Notes: a model not told the origin generated them from the sequence alone. A DNA stretch of 50,442 bases from Desulfobacterales bacterium (GCA_015231595.1 JADGBH010000029.1:1-50442); one strand, 5' to 3'; counted from the stretch's first letter, positions 1 through 9,686 are shown. Numbers and translations: made by a program.

Positions 1-77
1 TCTGGATTCCGGGTTAAAGTCAGAAAATCTAAACGATTTTCTGGCTTTCCCCGGAATGACGATAAATCCAAAATACT
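1..77. repeat. REP-like inverted repeat, copy 1 (window-edge copy)
   Basis: Bases 1-60 match 17958-18017 with one substitution, and the similarity continues about 17 bases further with a one-base indel. The unit starts CTGGATTCCGG and ends CCGGAATGAC, with an internal hairpin CAGAAAATC/GATTTTCTG. It is non-coding and lies downstream of the GGDEF-EAL gene. The left edge may be cut by the window, because the other copy has a second CCGG-ended unit upstream. Confidence 0.9.
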
Positions 78-177
78 GTACATCTGACGTGTCATTCCTG
101 TTATGTGTAAAAGATGGGACACACCCGAAAAAACAGCGCTAATTAAAGTCATTTTTGTCGAAATTTTGTTATAAGCT

Positions 178-2346
178 TTAAATAATTTCATTGAAATGCA
201 CCTCTTTTTTTAAACATTTTTGTAATAGCTTTCCGGCATTTTCTACGTCAAGAGGTTTATAAAAATAATATCCCTGGACTTTATCACATTGATTTTCTTT
301 TAAATTTATTAACTGCTCACTATCTTCAACACCTTCGGCAACAACTTTTAAACCTAAATTTTTTGCCATATTAATAATAGTTTTGACAATATGCAAATTA
401 TTTGCCGAGTTTTTTTGATTGCTGATAAACGAACGGTCAATTTTTAAAGAGTCTACCGGTAATTCACATAAATAATTTAAAGACGAATAACCTGTTCCGA
501 AATCGTCAATAGACAATTTAATTCCAATATTTTTTAACATTTTCATAGTTTTAATAACTGCATCATAGTCTTTAATAATTACGGATTCAGTTATTTCAAG
601 CCATATTCTATTAGGATTTACGTTTGTTTGCTCTAAAATAGATATAATACTGTCTATAAAATTTGACTGCATAAATTGTTTACATGAAACATTAATACTA
701 ACGCTTAAGGCATCATTTAAAGTATATAATTCATCCCAACATTTCAGTTGTTTACAAGCTTCTTTTAATACCCATGTTCCGATAGGAATTATGAGACCGG
801 TTTCTTCGGCTACAGGAATAAATTTATATGGCGGAATACTTCCTCTATCAGGGTGATTCCAGCGCAATAAAGCTTCAAAACCATCTAATAATCCTGAAGT
901 TAAAGATATAATCGGTTGATAGTGTAATTTAAATTCATTTTTGTTTAAAGCGTCCCTTAAATCTGTTTCTATCGTAGCTTTTTCAATAATTTCTTTTTGC
1001 ATATATGAATTGAAGAAAATATAAATTTCTCCTTGTTCTTTAGCCTTATACATAGCTATATCAGCGTCGCGAAGTATTTCTTCTGCATTTATATAATCCT
1101 GAGTATCACATACAATGCCCATACTTCCGCTTGATATAATATCTTTTCCGCATATATTTACAGTGTCGTGCATTAAACACTGTATACGTTCAATTACAAT
1201 TAATAAATCATTTCTATCTTTTAGCTCTTCAAGAATTAAAGCAAATTCATCTCCGCCTAAACGAGCTGCCGTATCAATAGACCTAATACTTGATTCTAAA
1301 ATTTTAGCTATGTGTCTTAGTAAATTATCGCCAGCAATGTGTCCAAGAGTATCATTTACTAATTTAAACTTATTTAAGTCCATCATAACAACCGAAAATT
1401 TATAATCATTACGGCGCTTTGACCTTTCTATAGCGTGTTTTAGTCTATCCATAAATAAAGTTCGATTTGGCAAACTCGTCAAAGAATCATAAAATGCTTG
1501 ACGAGTAATCATTTCTTCGTAAGATTTTCTATCTGTAATATCTTCATAAATATAGTAAGTTCCCTGAACTAAATTATTAATTATTACCGGAATAGCGAGC
1601 ATTAGAACAGGAATTAATCTTCCGTCCTTATTACATCTTAAGGTCTCTTTTCTTACTACATTTCCGTTTAAAACATTTTTACGGTAGTTTTCGCATTCTG
1701 TAATCATATTATCAGGAACTATAAACGAACGGATGCCAAAGCCTTTTATATCAACAGCTCTATATCCGAATAGATTCTCAAAACTTTTGTTAGATTCAAC
1801 AACATTACGGTTGCCGTCAATAAGAACTATCGCTTGAGGCGAATTTTCGAAAAGTTGTTTATAAAACATCTGTTGTTTATTTAATTCTTCTTCGATTTTT
1901 TTACGTTCAGTAATATCAACTACAGTTCCTTCATAATAAAGTATTTCATCGTCTTCATTATGTTCAGCTCTTGCGTTTTCAGAAATCCATATAATTGAAC
2001 CATCTTTTTTACGAATAGGGGATTCAAAATTAACGACTTCTCCATTAGTATCCATCAATCTTTTAAATTCGTCACGTCTATAAGCTTCAACGTAAAGCTG
2101 ATTTTTAATGTCTTTAAAATAACGTATCATTTCTTTCGAGGATTGAAATCCATACATCCGAGATAACGCTGGATTTACTTCTAAATAATGTCCTTCGGGA
2201 GAAGTTCTAAATATGCCTTCTACCGCGTTTTCAAATATACCGCGATATTTTCTTTCAGCTTCTTCCAAGTTTTTTATTTTTCTATGAATACCAAACAAAT
2301 TATCTAACATTAGTTTTGCTCTTTCGTTTATATAAGGTGCGCCCAT
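178..2346 (-). CDS. PAS-PAS-GGDEF-EAL cyclic-di-GMP signalling protein
   Basis: This 722-aa cytoplasmic protein has no membrane segment. Two PAS domains (about residues 30-148 and 160-275) each end in an ITERKK/ITDRKS-type linker. The GGDEF domain has an intact GGDEF at 364-368 and an RxxD inhibitory site (RSID, 355-358) five residues before it. The EAL domain starts at EALLRW (491-496) and keeps the expected metal and catalytic motifs: NVSCKQF, ITES, DDFGTGYSS, LKIDRSF, VAEGVE and QGYYFYKP. Both cyclase and phosphodiesterase halves therefore look competent, with product inhibition of the cyclase. A TAG lies in frame just upstream of the ATG, so the start cannot move upstream. No strong Shine-Dalgarno is visible, and repeat element E1 begins about 30 bases before the start. 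The PAS ligand is unknown. Confidence 0.93.
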   Translation of the reverse strand: MGAPYINERAKLMLDNLFGIHRKIKNLEEAERKYRGIFENAVEGIFRTSPEGHYLEVNPALSRMYGFQSSKEMIRYFKDIKNQLYVEAYRRDEFKRLMDTNGEVVNFESPIRKKDGSIIWISENARAEHNEDDEILYYEGTVVDITERKKIEEELNKQQMFYKQLFENSPQAIVLIDGNRNVVESNKSFENLFGYRAVDIKGFGIRSFIVPDNMITECENYRKNVLNGNVVRKETLRCNKDGRLIPVLMLAIPVIINNLVQGTYYIYEDITDRKSYEEMITRQAFYDSLTSLPNRTLFMDRLKHAIERSKRRNDYKFSVVMMDLNKFKLVNDTLGHIAGDNLLRHIAKILESSIRSIDTAARLGGDEFALILEELKDRNDLLIVIERIQCLMHDTVNICGKDIISSGSMGIVCDTQDYINAEEILRDADIAMYKAKEQGEIYIFFNSYMQKEIIEKATIETDLRDALNKNEFKLHYQPIISLTSGLLDGFEALLRWNHPDRGSIPPYKFIPVAEETGLIIPIGTWVLKEACKQLKCWDELYTLNDALSVSINVSCKQFMQSNFIDSIISILEQTNVNPNRIWLEITESVIIKDYDAVIKTMKMLKNIGIKLSIDDFGTGYSSLNYLCELPVDSLKIDRSFISNQKNSANNLHIVKTIINMAKNLGLKVVAEGVEDSEQLINLKENQCDKVQGYYFYKPLDVENAGKLLQKCLKKEVHFNEII

Positions 2347-2373
2347 TTGTATCTAATATCCCAAACAAATAAT

Positions 2374-2458
2374 TTAAAAAAATGACGTATCATTATCATT
2401 TTTTTAAATAAAAATATAGATTAGCCATATATTTTAGCCTTAATCAACTGACGGGTAG
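2374..2458 (-). repeat. Matched-palindrome element E1
   Basis: A copy of the five-member family built as palindrome-core-palindrome. The palindrome AATGACGTATCATT is at 2381-2394, and the core TTTTAGCCTTA (AAGGCTAAAA on the minus strand) is at 2432-2442. The other end, near 2445-2456, is the weakest of the set. It still shares CGTCA with its partner, where E2 and E3 have an ATGTCA/ACATATCA version. It lies between the TorF-like gene and the GGDEF-EAL gene. Confidence 0.7.
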
Positions 2459-2564
2459 AAGTAGTTGTTACCAACCACTCCCCCCACAAATCAATAAAAT
2501 CTTCATTTGAATTTAAAGCCAAATATGCTACAGATATTAACAATATAAGATTTTCGGTCAGCCA

Positions 2565-3278
2565 CTACATAACGTAATTAATGATTATTCCTCCAAATAA
2601 ATCTACATCCTGCTTAGGTAGAACTTTATCATCAAAATTATTAGTGTAAGCTACAAATATCGAAAATGAAAGGGCATCTGTAGCTGAATAAGTTGACGAA
2701 AGAGAAAATTGATAATCATTTAAACCAGCATCTTCTCCGAGAGACATATCTTTTCCGATATATCCGACAGAAGCGCTTAATGATGCGTTTAATTTTGACA
2801 TAATTTCAATGTTATATGCCGCAACAAAACTAATATAGAAATCATCAATTTCATCAAAATCATAATTGGCATTTAATGTAGTAGTAAAATTATCAATTGG
2901 AGTAATCCCAAGAGATATATATAATTCTCTTGTTCCATGAGCTCCGGCTGGGAAAAGATACTGAATGCAGCCTAAATCAACAGATAACATCTTAAAATCC
3001 ATTGAATATTTTAAAGTAATATCAACTTCAGAAAATTCATGTTCTTCTAAAGTATCGTTGTAATCATCTATATCCATATTTGCCCAAACATTTACGCCAA
3101 AACCTTTAGAAGCAACATCTATAGATGGCTGAACTACAAAACCGTCATTAAAAGTTATACCACGCCAAACATATGCTGAATTCACATTTAAAGTAGAACT
3201 AACTTCAGCGGCTAATGTGACACTTAAACTTAAAAAAAGTATAATTAAAAAAGTAATAAATCCATAAAGTGTTTTCAT
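2565..3278 (-). CDS. TorF/Gcw_chp-family outer-membrane protein
   Basis: This 237-aa exported protein has an N-terminal signal peptide (hydrophobic residues about 6-22, cleavage near LAA-EV). The mature start, with SAYVWRGITFNDGFVVQPSI, resembles the Gcw_chp/TorF putative porin family. The rest alternates short amphipathic strands with Gly/Asp/Asn turns, as in a small beta-barrel. The family is predicted to sit in the outer membrane, but its substrate is unknown. The start is set by AGGAGA eight bases before the ATG. The C-terminus (NYVM) is not the usual aromatic barrel end, and the TAG stop is followed by 47 in-frame sense codons. A sigma-54-like promoter lies upstream at 3358-3373. Confidence 0.8.
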   Translation of the reverse strand: MKTLYGFITFLIILFLSLSVTLAAEVSSTLNVNSAYVWRGITFNDGFVVQPSIDVASKGFGVNVWANMDIDDYNDTLEEHEFSEVDITLKYSMDFKMLSVDLGCIQYLFPAGAHGTRELYISLGITPIDNFTTTLNANYDFDEIDDFYISFVAAYNIEIMSKLNASLSASVGYIGKDMSLGEDAGLNDYQFSLSSTYSATDALSFSIFVAYTNNFDDKVLPKQDVDLFGGIIINYVM

Positions 3279-3357
3279 TGTTTTTCTCCTGTTTTGTTAA
3301 TTTTAATTAAATAACTTATACATTTTGATTAAAGAACGCGCGTTTAATTGTTTGTAA

Positions 3358-3373
3358 CGCAATGGCTATACCA
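3358..3373 (-). promoter_or_regulatory. Candidate sigma-54 promoter for the TorF-like gene
   Basis: On the minus strand the sequence reads TGGTATAGCCATTGCG: GG, ten bases, then GC, with a good TTGC -12 half but only TGG conserved at -24. The predicted start is about 70 bases upstream of the ATG. A sigma-54 activator is encoded elsewhere in the window, but nothing shows it acts here. Confidence 0.35.
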
Positions 3374-3600
3374 TAAGGCAATTTAATGAAGAAAAAAGAT
3401 TTGATTACTTAATAAAAGCTTTGATTTAATTGGATTATTTTATTAAAAGATTTTAGAATTTTGAATGAATAAAGGATAGGAATCTAAATTAAATATTACA
3501 TAAATGTATTTATTTAATGTAATTATTACGAAAATGTTAAAAATATTTTTGAAAGTGGAGGCTAACTATTAAACCGACTATCCGCCTCTTCTTGTTGCTA

Positions 3601-3646
3601 CTGTATTATCTCCCTTTACGGCCCTTGACGGGAGAGGGTTAGGGTG
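3601..3646. repeat. GC-rich repeat fragment (CCCTTGACGGGAGAGGG type)
   Basis: An island that is GC-rich against its surroundings, centred on CCCTTGACGGGAGAGGG (3622-3638). The region at 30461-30495 carries a related inverted sequence (CCCTCCCGCAAGGG, GTCAAGGGAGAGGG). It is probably a degraded dispersed repeat. Confidence 0.5.
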
Positions 3647-3676
3647 AAAATATTTTTTCCAATTTTCCATGCTTTT

Positions 3677-3770
3677 GCAAAAAAATGACATATCATTTCT
3701 ATTTTAGACGATAAAAATTTGTATATCTAATACTTTTGGCCTTAGATAGCTGAATGATATATCAGTATCA
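3677..3770 (-). repeat. Matched-palindrome element E2
   Basis: The left palindrome AATGACATATCATT is at 3684-3697, the core TTTTGGCCTTA at 3734-3744, and the right palindrome AATGATATATCAGT at 3753-3766. The two ends match at 12 of 14 positions. It lies between the MoeA-PBP stop and the TorF-like gene, outside any coding region. Confidence 0.8.
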
Positions 3771-3802
3771 GTCGTCCATGGGGTTTTATCTTTTATGTTT
3801 TC

Positions 3803-5746
3803 TTAAAGCAGATAAACTATTTCACCTGTTTTCTCTACTCCATAACCTCCGAGTTCTCTTACTTGATTTTTAAATTCAGAGTTTCGTATTATATCCATAA
3901 GAAATTTAATATTTTCACTATTAAAATATTCTTCAAGAATGACAATATCATATTGCTCAGTAATTACTGGAATAAAGTCCAAATTAAGCGCTTTGGCAGC
4001 GGCATAAATACCAAGACCAGCATCAGCCGTGCCAGAAAGAACATTTGCGGCTACAGACATGTGAGTATATTCTTCATTTTCATACCCTTTAATTTGCGAA
4101 GGATTTATTTTAAGTTCATTTAATTTATAATCAAGGAGTATTCTTGTTCCTGAACCACCTTGGCGGTTAATAAATATAATATCTTCCCGTATTAAATCTT
4201 TGATCGATTCAATTTTTTTAGGATTTCCTTTTTGAATTATAAGACCTTGCTCACGCATTACGAGATTTACAGCGACTACTTTTAAGCCCTGAAGATATTT
4301 TTTTATGTAAGAAATATTATATGAACCATCAGATAAATCAAGCAAATGAGAACCTGCTAAATGGCAATAACCTTTTTTAAGTGCTAAAAGTCCTCCGGTG
4401 CTGCCAACATGACTTGATGATAAAGTTAAACGGCTATCTTTTGCCTTAATAAAATCAGATAAAACATCAAGCGTATTATCATGGCTACCAACAACAACAA
4501 TGGTATTTTCTATACTTGATAAAGGTCGCAAAAGTTCTGCATAAACGGGTTCATTTTCTTTTAAGCCTTCAAAATTAGCTGGAATTCGTATTATTCCGTC
4601 GGCTTCAGTTAAGCTTGTTATGCATCCAGCGCCTCTTGGAAGAGTTGCTGCAACAATTCTATTTCCAACTTTGCCTAATTTTACCCTTAAAAATTCTTCT
4701 ATTCCGAGCTTGGAAGGAATTTTTTTGACAGGTTCAACTAAAATTTTATCCCTTTCAAAATAGGTAAGTCCCATCATTCCACATATTAAAGGCTTTATAA
4801 GCTCATCCATTGCAATAATTGCTGAAACAGGATAACCCGGTATTCCAAACACTGGACGATTATTTATTGAGCCTACAATTACTGGTTTTCCAGGCATTAT
4901 AGTTACCCCATGCACAAGAATACTTCCTAAACTTTCGATAACAGATTTGGAATAATCTTCTGAACCAGCGGATGAGCCTCCAATGATTAACACCGCATCA
5001 AAATCTTTAGATACCGCTTCTTTTACTGTTTCTTTTATCTTGTTTAAATCATCCAGGATAATTTCTGTTTTAATAGGAATACCACCCCATGACTCAATGA
5101 GTTCCGCAAGAACATAAGAATTAGATTCAATTACATCCCCTGTTTTTAGGCCGGTTGATGAAATATTTTTTATGTCAATTAACTCCGATCCTGTAGGAAT
5201 AATTAAAACTTTTGTTTTTTTTCTTACGCAAACAGAAGTTATGCCTCCTGATAAAAGAGCTCCTATACAATAAGGAGTAATAAGATGATTTCTTGGAAAT
5301 AAAAGCTCAGTAGCAACAATATCTTCACCCATTTTTCTAACATGCTGCCATGGAAAAGCTGGAGATTCAATTATTACAGTTTTTTCGTCAATAACTTGAA
5401 CATGCTCAATCATGATAACTGAATCTGTGCCTTCAGGCATAACTCTGCCAGTGTTAACATAAAATGCATCTTTTCCTATTATAAGTTCTTTCGGACTATA
5501 TTCTTGAGCTCCAAAAGTATTTTCAGCTTTTACAGCGATGCCGTCCATTGCCGCAGAATGAAAATTTGGAGAAGAAATAGCGGCAAAAACAGGTTTTGCT
5601 AAAACTCTGCCTACAGATTCAAAAACAGGTATAATTTCAAGTCTTGATTCATCATCAAGGGATAAAGAATGTAAAAAAGTGTTAAGAACTATATTTTTAG
5701 CCTCTTGCAAGGTTTTCATTGAAAGGTAAACATTTCGTTTAGTCAT
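3803..5746 (-). CDS. MoeA-like molybdopterin biosynthesis protein fused to PBP-like domain
   Basis: This 647-aa protein joins two domains. Residues about 1-410 are MoeA-like (molybdenum insertion into molybdopterin), with SSPNFHSAAMDGIAV, TGRVMPEGTDSVIMIEHV, PTGSELIDI, IIGGSSAGSEDYS and MPGKPVIVG...GIPGYPVSA. Residues about 412-647 resemble the PBP-like domain often fused to MoeA in anaerobes, with INRQGGSGTRILLDYKL. No signal peptide is seen, so the binding domain is probably cytoplasmic. It may sense or channel an oxyanion or cofactor; that part is inference. The ATG overlaps the stop of the upstream DUF29-type gene (ATGA), showing translational coupling to the RND-exporter operon. No other molybdenum gene is nearby. 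Confidence 0.9.
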   Translation of the reverse strand: MTKRNVYLSMKTLQEAKNIVLNTFLHSLSLDDESRLEIIPVFESVGRVLAKPVFAAISSPNFHSAAMDGIAVKAENTFGAQEYSPKELIIGKDAFYVNTGRVMPEGTDSVIMIEHVQVIDEKTVIIESPAFPWQHVRKMGEDIVATELLFPRNHLITPYCIGALLSGGITSVCVRKKTKVLIIPTGSELIDIKNISSTGLKTGDVIESNSYVLAELIESWGGIPIKTEIILDDLNKIKETVKEAVSKDFDAVLIIGGSSAGSEDYSKSVIESLGSILVHGVTIMPGKPVIVGSINNRPVFGIPGYPVSAIIAMDELIKPLICGMMGLTYFERDKILVEPVKKIPSKLGIEEFLRVKLGKVGNRIVAATLPRGAGCITSLTEADGIIRIPANFEGLKENEPVYAELLRPLSSIENTIVVVGSHDNTLDVLSDFIKAKDSRLTLSSSHVGSTGGLLALKKGYCHLAGSHLLDLSDGSYNISYIKKYLQGLKVVAVNLVMREQGLIIQKGNPKKIESIKDLIREDIIFINRQGGSGTRILLDYKLNELKINPSQIKGYENEEYTHMSVAANVLSGTADAGLGIYAAAKALNLDFIPVITEQYDIVILEEYFNSENIKFLMDIIRNSEFKNQVRELGGYGVEKTGEIVYLL

Positions 5747-6177
5747 GAGTGATATCCATTTTTAAGTAAATTTAGAGCTTCTTCTTTTATTTGATTTTCA
5801 TGAACTTTTTCAGCAAGCTCAACATCGTTATAGCGTCCTTCAAAAGCTTCAAGTGAAGCTCTAATTAATGCTATAGGCCATGCATCATCAATAATATTTA
5901 TTAATTCCTCTTTATCGCAATAATACCCGCCAGCTTTTTTTCTTTTATTTATATAATTTATCTTATATGACGAATTGCGAATAGATGCTTCCCATGAACG
6001 CGTGCTTCGGCTCTCAGCATGTTGCTTAATCAAATGAATTAAAAGTATTTCCATATAACTAAAAATTTTATTGATTTTATCATCTTTGCTCATTTCCTCC
6101 ATTTCTCCGATCAACAGTAAAGCATCTTGATAATGTCCATTTTCAATATATGTTCGCAATTCATATAATTCTTCCAT
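5743..6177 (-). CDS. DUF29-like small protein
   Basis: This 144-aa soluble, helical, charged protein is similar in character to DUF29: an LIHLIKQH segment followed by SRSTRSWEASIRNSSYKI, matching that family's LLKW...RSWRASI pattern. Function is unknown for the family. Its ATG directly follows the TAA of the RND gene (6178-6180), with AGAGGA inside the end of that gene, and its stop overlaps the MoeA-PBP start. It is therefore coupled on both sides. The family assignment is by motif memory only. Confidence 0.7.
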   Translation of the reverse strand: MEELYELRTYIENGHYQDALLLIGEMEEMSKDDKINKIFSYMEILLIHLIKQHAESRSTRSWEASIRNSSYKINYINKRKKAGGYYCDKEELINIIDDAWPIALIRASLEAFEGRYNDVELAEKVHENQIKEEALNLLKNGYHS

Positions 6178-8526
6178 TTATTTCCTCTTTATTTTAACTT
6201 GTTTGGATGATATGGCTTGTTTGTTTCCCCAAAAAAGTCCAGCAAGAGCAGGAAGTAAGATAACAGCGCCTATCATGTTAAGAAAAAACATGAATGTCAA
6301 AAGAACACCGATATCTGCCTGAAATTTTAATGCTGAAAAAATCCAAGTACTGACTCCGATAGCAAGTGTTAAACCTGTAAAAAGAACAGCGCTTCCAGTT
6401 GTTTTAAGAGTTTTTAAATAGGCTTCCTGTAAAGAAAATCCATCTTTCATAAATTGCCGTAATGGCGATATAATATAGATTCCATAATCAACACCAATTC
6501 CAACGCCTAAAGCAAGAACAGGCAAAGTAGATACGGTTAACCCCATATTAAGAAGAGTCATTAATGCTTGAGCAAGGGCTGATACTATTATTAAAGGTAT
6601 AATTACGCAAATAGTAGCGCTGAAAGACCAGAAAGTAATTATGCATAAGCTTATAACTACTGCATAAACCCATACAAGCATTGGATTTTGAGCCTCTTTA
6701 ACTGCTTCATTTTTTGCCGCCATAACGCCTACAGGGCCTGTTGCTAATCTAAAATTAACGAGTTCCGAAGGATTTTCAGCAGAATATTTTTTTACTTCAC
6801 TGACAATAGTTTCTATCGTATTAGCTTTATGATCTTCTGTAAATATAATTACAGGCATAACACTGCAATTAGTATTTAGTAAACCTGAACCGCTTTTAAT
6901 AGGCGTTGTAGATTGCGTCATAATACTACTATTTCTACTGAGTACTCTCCATTTCATGTTGCCTTCATTATAGCCAGCATTTATTATTTTTGCGATTTGA
7001 GCCAGGCTGATTACTGATTTTACTCCTGGAACATTTTCCATATACCAATGAAATTTATCAATAATTTCAATTGTTTCATATTTAGTACATGCATCTGCGA
7101 CAGTTTCACAAATAATAGAAATAGAGTCCACTCCTACTGAAAATTTGCTAACAATCAGATTAATATCTTGGTTATATCTAGCTTCTTCCCGTAAAGAAGG
7201 CTCTCCTGCATGAAGGTCGCCTATCTTCATTTCTAAGCCTTTCCATAAACCTAATCCGAACAATATAATTCCTATAACTACTGCAATAACACCATTTTTA
7301 GGATTAGATAATTTATTGAGAACTAACCATAATTTCTCTAAATGATTTGAAGTCCGCTCAAATCTTTTTTTAAATTTATCGTCTAAATGCAGGTATGATA
7401 ACAAGATAGGTAAAAGAATTAAGTTTGTAAATATTATTACTCCGACTCCTATACTTGCGTTAATTGCCAGTTCTTGAATAATACCTATTTTTATTAAAAG
7501 AAGTGTAAGAAATCCAGCCGTATCACTAATGACAGCAACTCCTCCAGGAATAAGTAACTTACCGAATGTAACCTTTGCAGATTCAAATGTTGATAATCCT
7601 TTCATAGTTCCATTAGCAACTCCATTAATCATCTGCATACCGTGGCTTACTCCAATGGCAAACACAAGAAAAGGAACTAATATAGCCATAGGATCCATTC
7701 CAAAACCGATTGCATTAAAAATTCCAAGCTGCCATACAACGGCTACAAGGGAACAAAATATCGGAAGAGCTGTTAATTCGATTGATCTGGAATAAATATA
7801 AACAAGTATGCAAGTTATTAATATTGCTATTCCGAAAAATAAAATTACGCCACGAGCACCATCAGCAACATCTCCAACCATTTTTGCAAAACCTATTATA
7901 TGAATACTTATGTTTTCTGTTTCATATTTACTTCTTATTTTTTCTTCAAGCTGTCTTGCTATTTTAAGATAATCAACTTTTTCTTTTGTTACAGGGTTGA
8001 CATCAAGAAGCTGGGCGCTTACCATTGCACATGAAAAATCATTAGAAACAAGCCGTCCAACTATGCCTGCTTTTATTGTATTTTTTTTAACTCTTTCAAG
8101 TCCTTCTTTTGTGGGTCTAAAATCAGAAGGAATTACAAGTCCTCCGCTAAAACCATCTTCAACAACTTCAATATACATTGTATCAGGGGTAAATAAAGAA
8201 CTTACTTTTGACCTGTCAACACCTTCAATAAAAAATAACTCATCCGTGACTTTCATCAAAGCATTAAAAAATTCAGGATTAAAAATGTCTCCTCTTTTAT
8301 CATGCAAAGCAACAACTATTCTATTCGCTCCACCAAATTGAACCTGATGTTTAGTAAAAGTTTTCATATATTCATGTAGAAGAGGAATATTTTTTTCAAA
8401 TCCAGCATCAAGTCTTATGTAAGAGGCACTCCACGCGAATAAAACTGTGCAGGTTAAAAAAAACAGAATTACAAAAGGTCTTACATTAAAAATTGCATCG
8501 GTAACTTTATCTAAAAATGATTTCAC
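6178..8526 (-). CDS. RND/MMPL-superfamily exporter
   Basis: This 782-aa inner-membrane protein has the duplicated RND plan: one TM helix near residue 20, a periplasmic loop (about 40-225), five TM helices (about 228-375), a second TM1-like helix near 415, a second loop (about 430-625) and five more helices to about 770. The second half carries LALGVGIGVDYGIYIISPLR, typical of MMPL/hydrophobe exporters. No outer-membrane TolC-type or adaptor gene is near. Instead YCF48-, DUF1329- and DUF1302-type genes lie immediately upstream, a recurring set in proteobacteria. The start is GTG with GAGGAG upstream. A role in moving a lipid or hydrophobic molecule is inferred; the substrate is unknown. Confidence 0.88.
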   Translation of the reverse strand: MKSFLDKVTDAIFNVRPFVILFFLTCTVLFAWSASYIRLDAGFEKNIPLLHEYMKTFTKHQVQFGGANRIVVALHDKRGDIFNPEFFNALMKVTDELFFIEGVDRSKVSSLFTPDTMYIEVVEDGFSGGLVIPSDFRPTKEGLERVKKNTIKAGIVGRLVSNDFSCAMVSAQLLDVNPVTKEKVDYLKIARQLEEKIRSKYETENISIHIIGFAKMVGDVADGARGVILFFGIAILITCILVYIYSRSIELTALPIFCSLVAVVWQLGIFNAIGFGMDPMAILVPFLVFAIGVSHGMQMINGVANGTMKGLSTFESAKVTFGKLLIPGGVAVISDTAGFLTLLLIKIGIIQELAINASIGVGVIIFTNLILLPILLSYLHLDDKFKKRFERTSNHLEKLWLVLNKLSNPKNGVIAVVIGIILFGLGLWKGLEMKIGDLHAGEPSLREEARYNQDINLIVSKFSVGVDSISIICETVADACTKYETIEIIDKFHWYMENVPGVKSVISLAQIAKIINAGYNEGNMKWRVLSRNSSIMTQSTTPIKSGSGLLNTNCSVMPVIIFTEDHKANTIETIVSEVKKYSAENPSELVNFRLATGPVGVMAAKNEAVKEAQNPMLVWVYAVVISLCIITFWSFSATICVIIPLIIVSALAQALMTLLNMGLTVSTLPVLALGVGIGVDYGIYIISPLRQFMKDGFSLQEAYLKTLKTTGSAVLFTGLTLAIGVSTWIFSALKFQADIGVLLTFMFFLNMIGAVILLPALAGLFWGNKQAISSKQVKIKRK

Positions 8527-8605
8527 GCTTAGCTCCTCATAACTATTGGATAAATTCTTAATCAGAAATTATTTATAACAAACAAAAATAGTAAAACTTG
8601 AATCA

Positions 8606-9634
8606 TTATTCCAAAGTTTTATTAACATCCTGCAAAGAAATTTTTAATACCCCACGCTCTCCAGCAACTACGATTATATCATTTTCTAAACCAACCATAG
8701 ATGCTACCGCCAATCTATCAGATCTTTTTGAAATTTTAAATGTTTTACCATCGTCGTTGCTTACAAGAAAAGTTCCTTCCATTCCGGCTAAAACAATTTT
8801 TCCATTTTTTAATTGGATACATTTATTTAGACTTGCAACATCCCCTGTAGTTATTTCTTCCCATGATTCTCCGCTATCTGCCGAACGAAATATATGACCT
8901 CGTAAGCCTGCCATGATCAATGCGTTGCTTGATGTTGTCAAAATTGTAAAGTAAGAGCCAATATATGGGCTTTCGATTTTTTCCCATGTTTTTCCAAAGT
9001 CATTGGATTTTCCTAAAAAACCAGCTTCACCAGCTATAAATATTTTGCCATCGGACGTTAATGTAATTGCATTAAAATGGGCAAAACCAAATTCTGGGTC
9101 TTCTAAACTTTCTACAGTTCTTTCAATCCATGTATTACCACCATCATTTGTTTCAAGGTAAAAACCATAGGCACCAGTTGCAATTCCATACTGGGTATCT
9201 TTAAACCATATTGCAAATAAAGGCCATTCTTTTTCTGGAGCAAAATACTGCTTTGTCCATGTTTCGCCACCATCTGAGGTAAATAAAATAACAGCATCAT
9301 GACCAACAATCCAGCCGTGAGAATTGTCATAAAAGAATATCTTTGTAAGTGTTGAAAGAGTTGGAGCAACTACCTGTCTCCAATTATTACCAGAATCGTC
9401 GGATAAAAGTATATGACCCCGTTCCCCTACAGCAATAAGCTTGGATGAATCCTTAATCTGCAATACATCAAGCAGCAAAGATTTACGCGCACGTGGCATA
9501 ATCCAAGAAGATTCTTCGTTGTCTTTAATTGTATAAACTTTATTTTCACCGTATAAAATTGTGGTGTTAAAAATAAATATTAACGATATAATCATAATCC
9601 ATATTTTAATTTTTATTTTATTCATAGCCTTCAA
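8606..9634 (-). CDS. YCF48/BNR-repeat periplasmic beta-propeller protein
   Basis: This 342-aa protein has an N-terminal signal or anchor (hydrophobic about 9-28) and at least six BNR/Asp-box repeats: SDDSGNNW, TSDGGETW, TNDGGNTW, SNDFGKTW, SADSGESW and SNDDGKTF. These are spaced as in a YCF48-type propeller. In plants and cyanobacteria YCF48 proteins are assembly factors. In bacteria, such proteins beside RND exporters and DUF1329/DUF1302 genes are thought to be periplasmic partners, which is inference from co-occurrence. It sits between the RND gene (80-base gap) and the DUF1329 gene, from which a strong hairpin at 9657-9686 separates it, so it may have its own promoter or depend on read-through. 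Confidence 0.85.
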   Translation of the reverse strand: MKAMNKIKIKIWIMIISLIFIFNTTILYGENKVYTIKDNEESSWIMPRARKSLLLDVLQIKDSSKLIAVGERGHILLSDDSGNNWRQVVAPTLSTLTKIFFYDNSHGWIVGHDAVILFTSDGGETWTKQYFAPEKEWPLFAIWFKDTQYGIATGAYGFYLETNDGGNTWIERTVESLEDPEFGFAHFNAITLTSDGKIFIAGEAGFLGKSNDFGKTWEKIESPYIGSYFTILTTSSNALIMAGLRGHIFRSADSGESWEEITTGDVASLNKCIQLKNGKIVLAGMEGTFLVSNDDGKTFKISKRSDRLAVASMVGLENDIIVVAGERGVLKISLQDVNKTLE

Positions 9635-9656
9635 TTTTCTCGTGTAAATGTGTAAA

Positions 9657-9686
9657 AGTTGACTGGATGTATAAATCCAGTCAACT
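9657..9686 (-). terminator. Rho-independent terminator after the DUF1329 gene
   Basis: A perfect 12-bp stem AGTTGACTGGAT/ATCCAGTCAACT with a 6-base loop, followed on the minus strand by a short T run. It lies inside the cluster between DUF1329 and YCF48 genes, so it could set unequal expression of outer-membrane and inner-membrane parts. Confidence 0.85.

Larger units (their letters stand above)
3279..3676. other. Intergenic region, largely featureless
   Basis: No credible gene lies in this AT-rich stretch. It holds a sigma-54-like promoter candidate for the TorF-like gene (3358-3373) and a GC-rich repeat fragment near 3622-3638. The remainder shows no clear hairpin or ORF. Confidence 0.6.

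Noticed and set aside
1036..1052. AAGGCTAAAG inside the GGDEF-EAL gene, similar to the E-family core
   Set aside because: It encodes the conserved MYKAKEQG of GGDEF domains and has no flanking palindromes, so it is coincidence.
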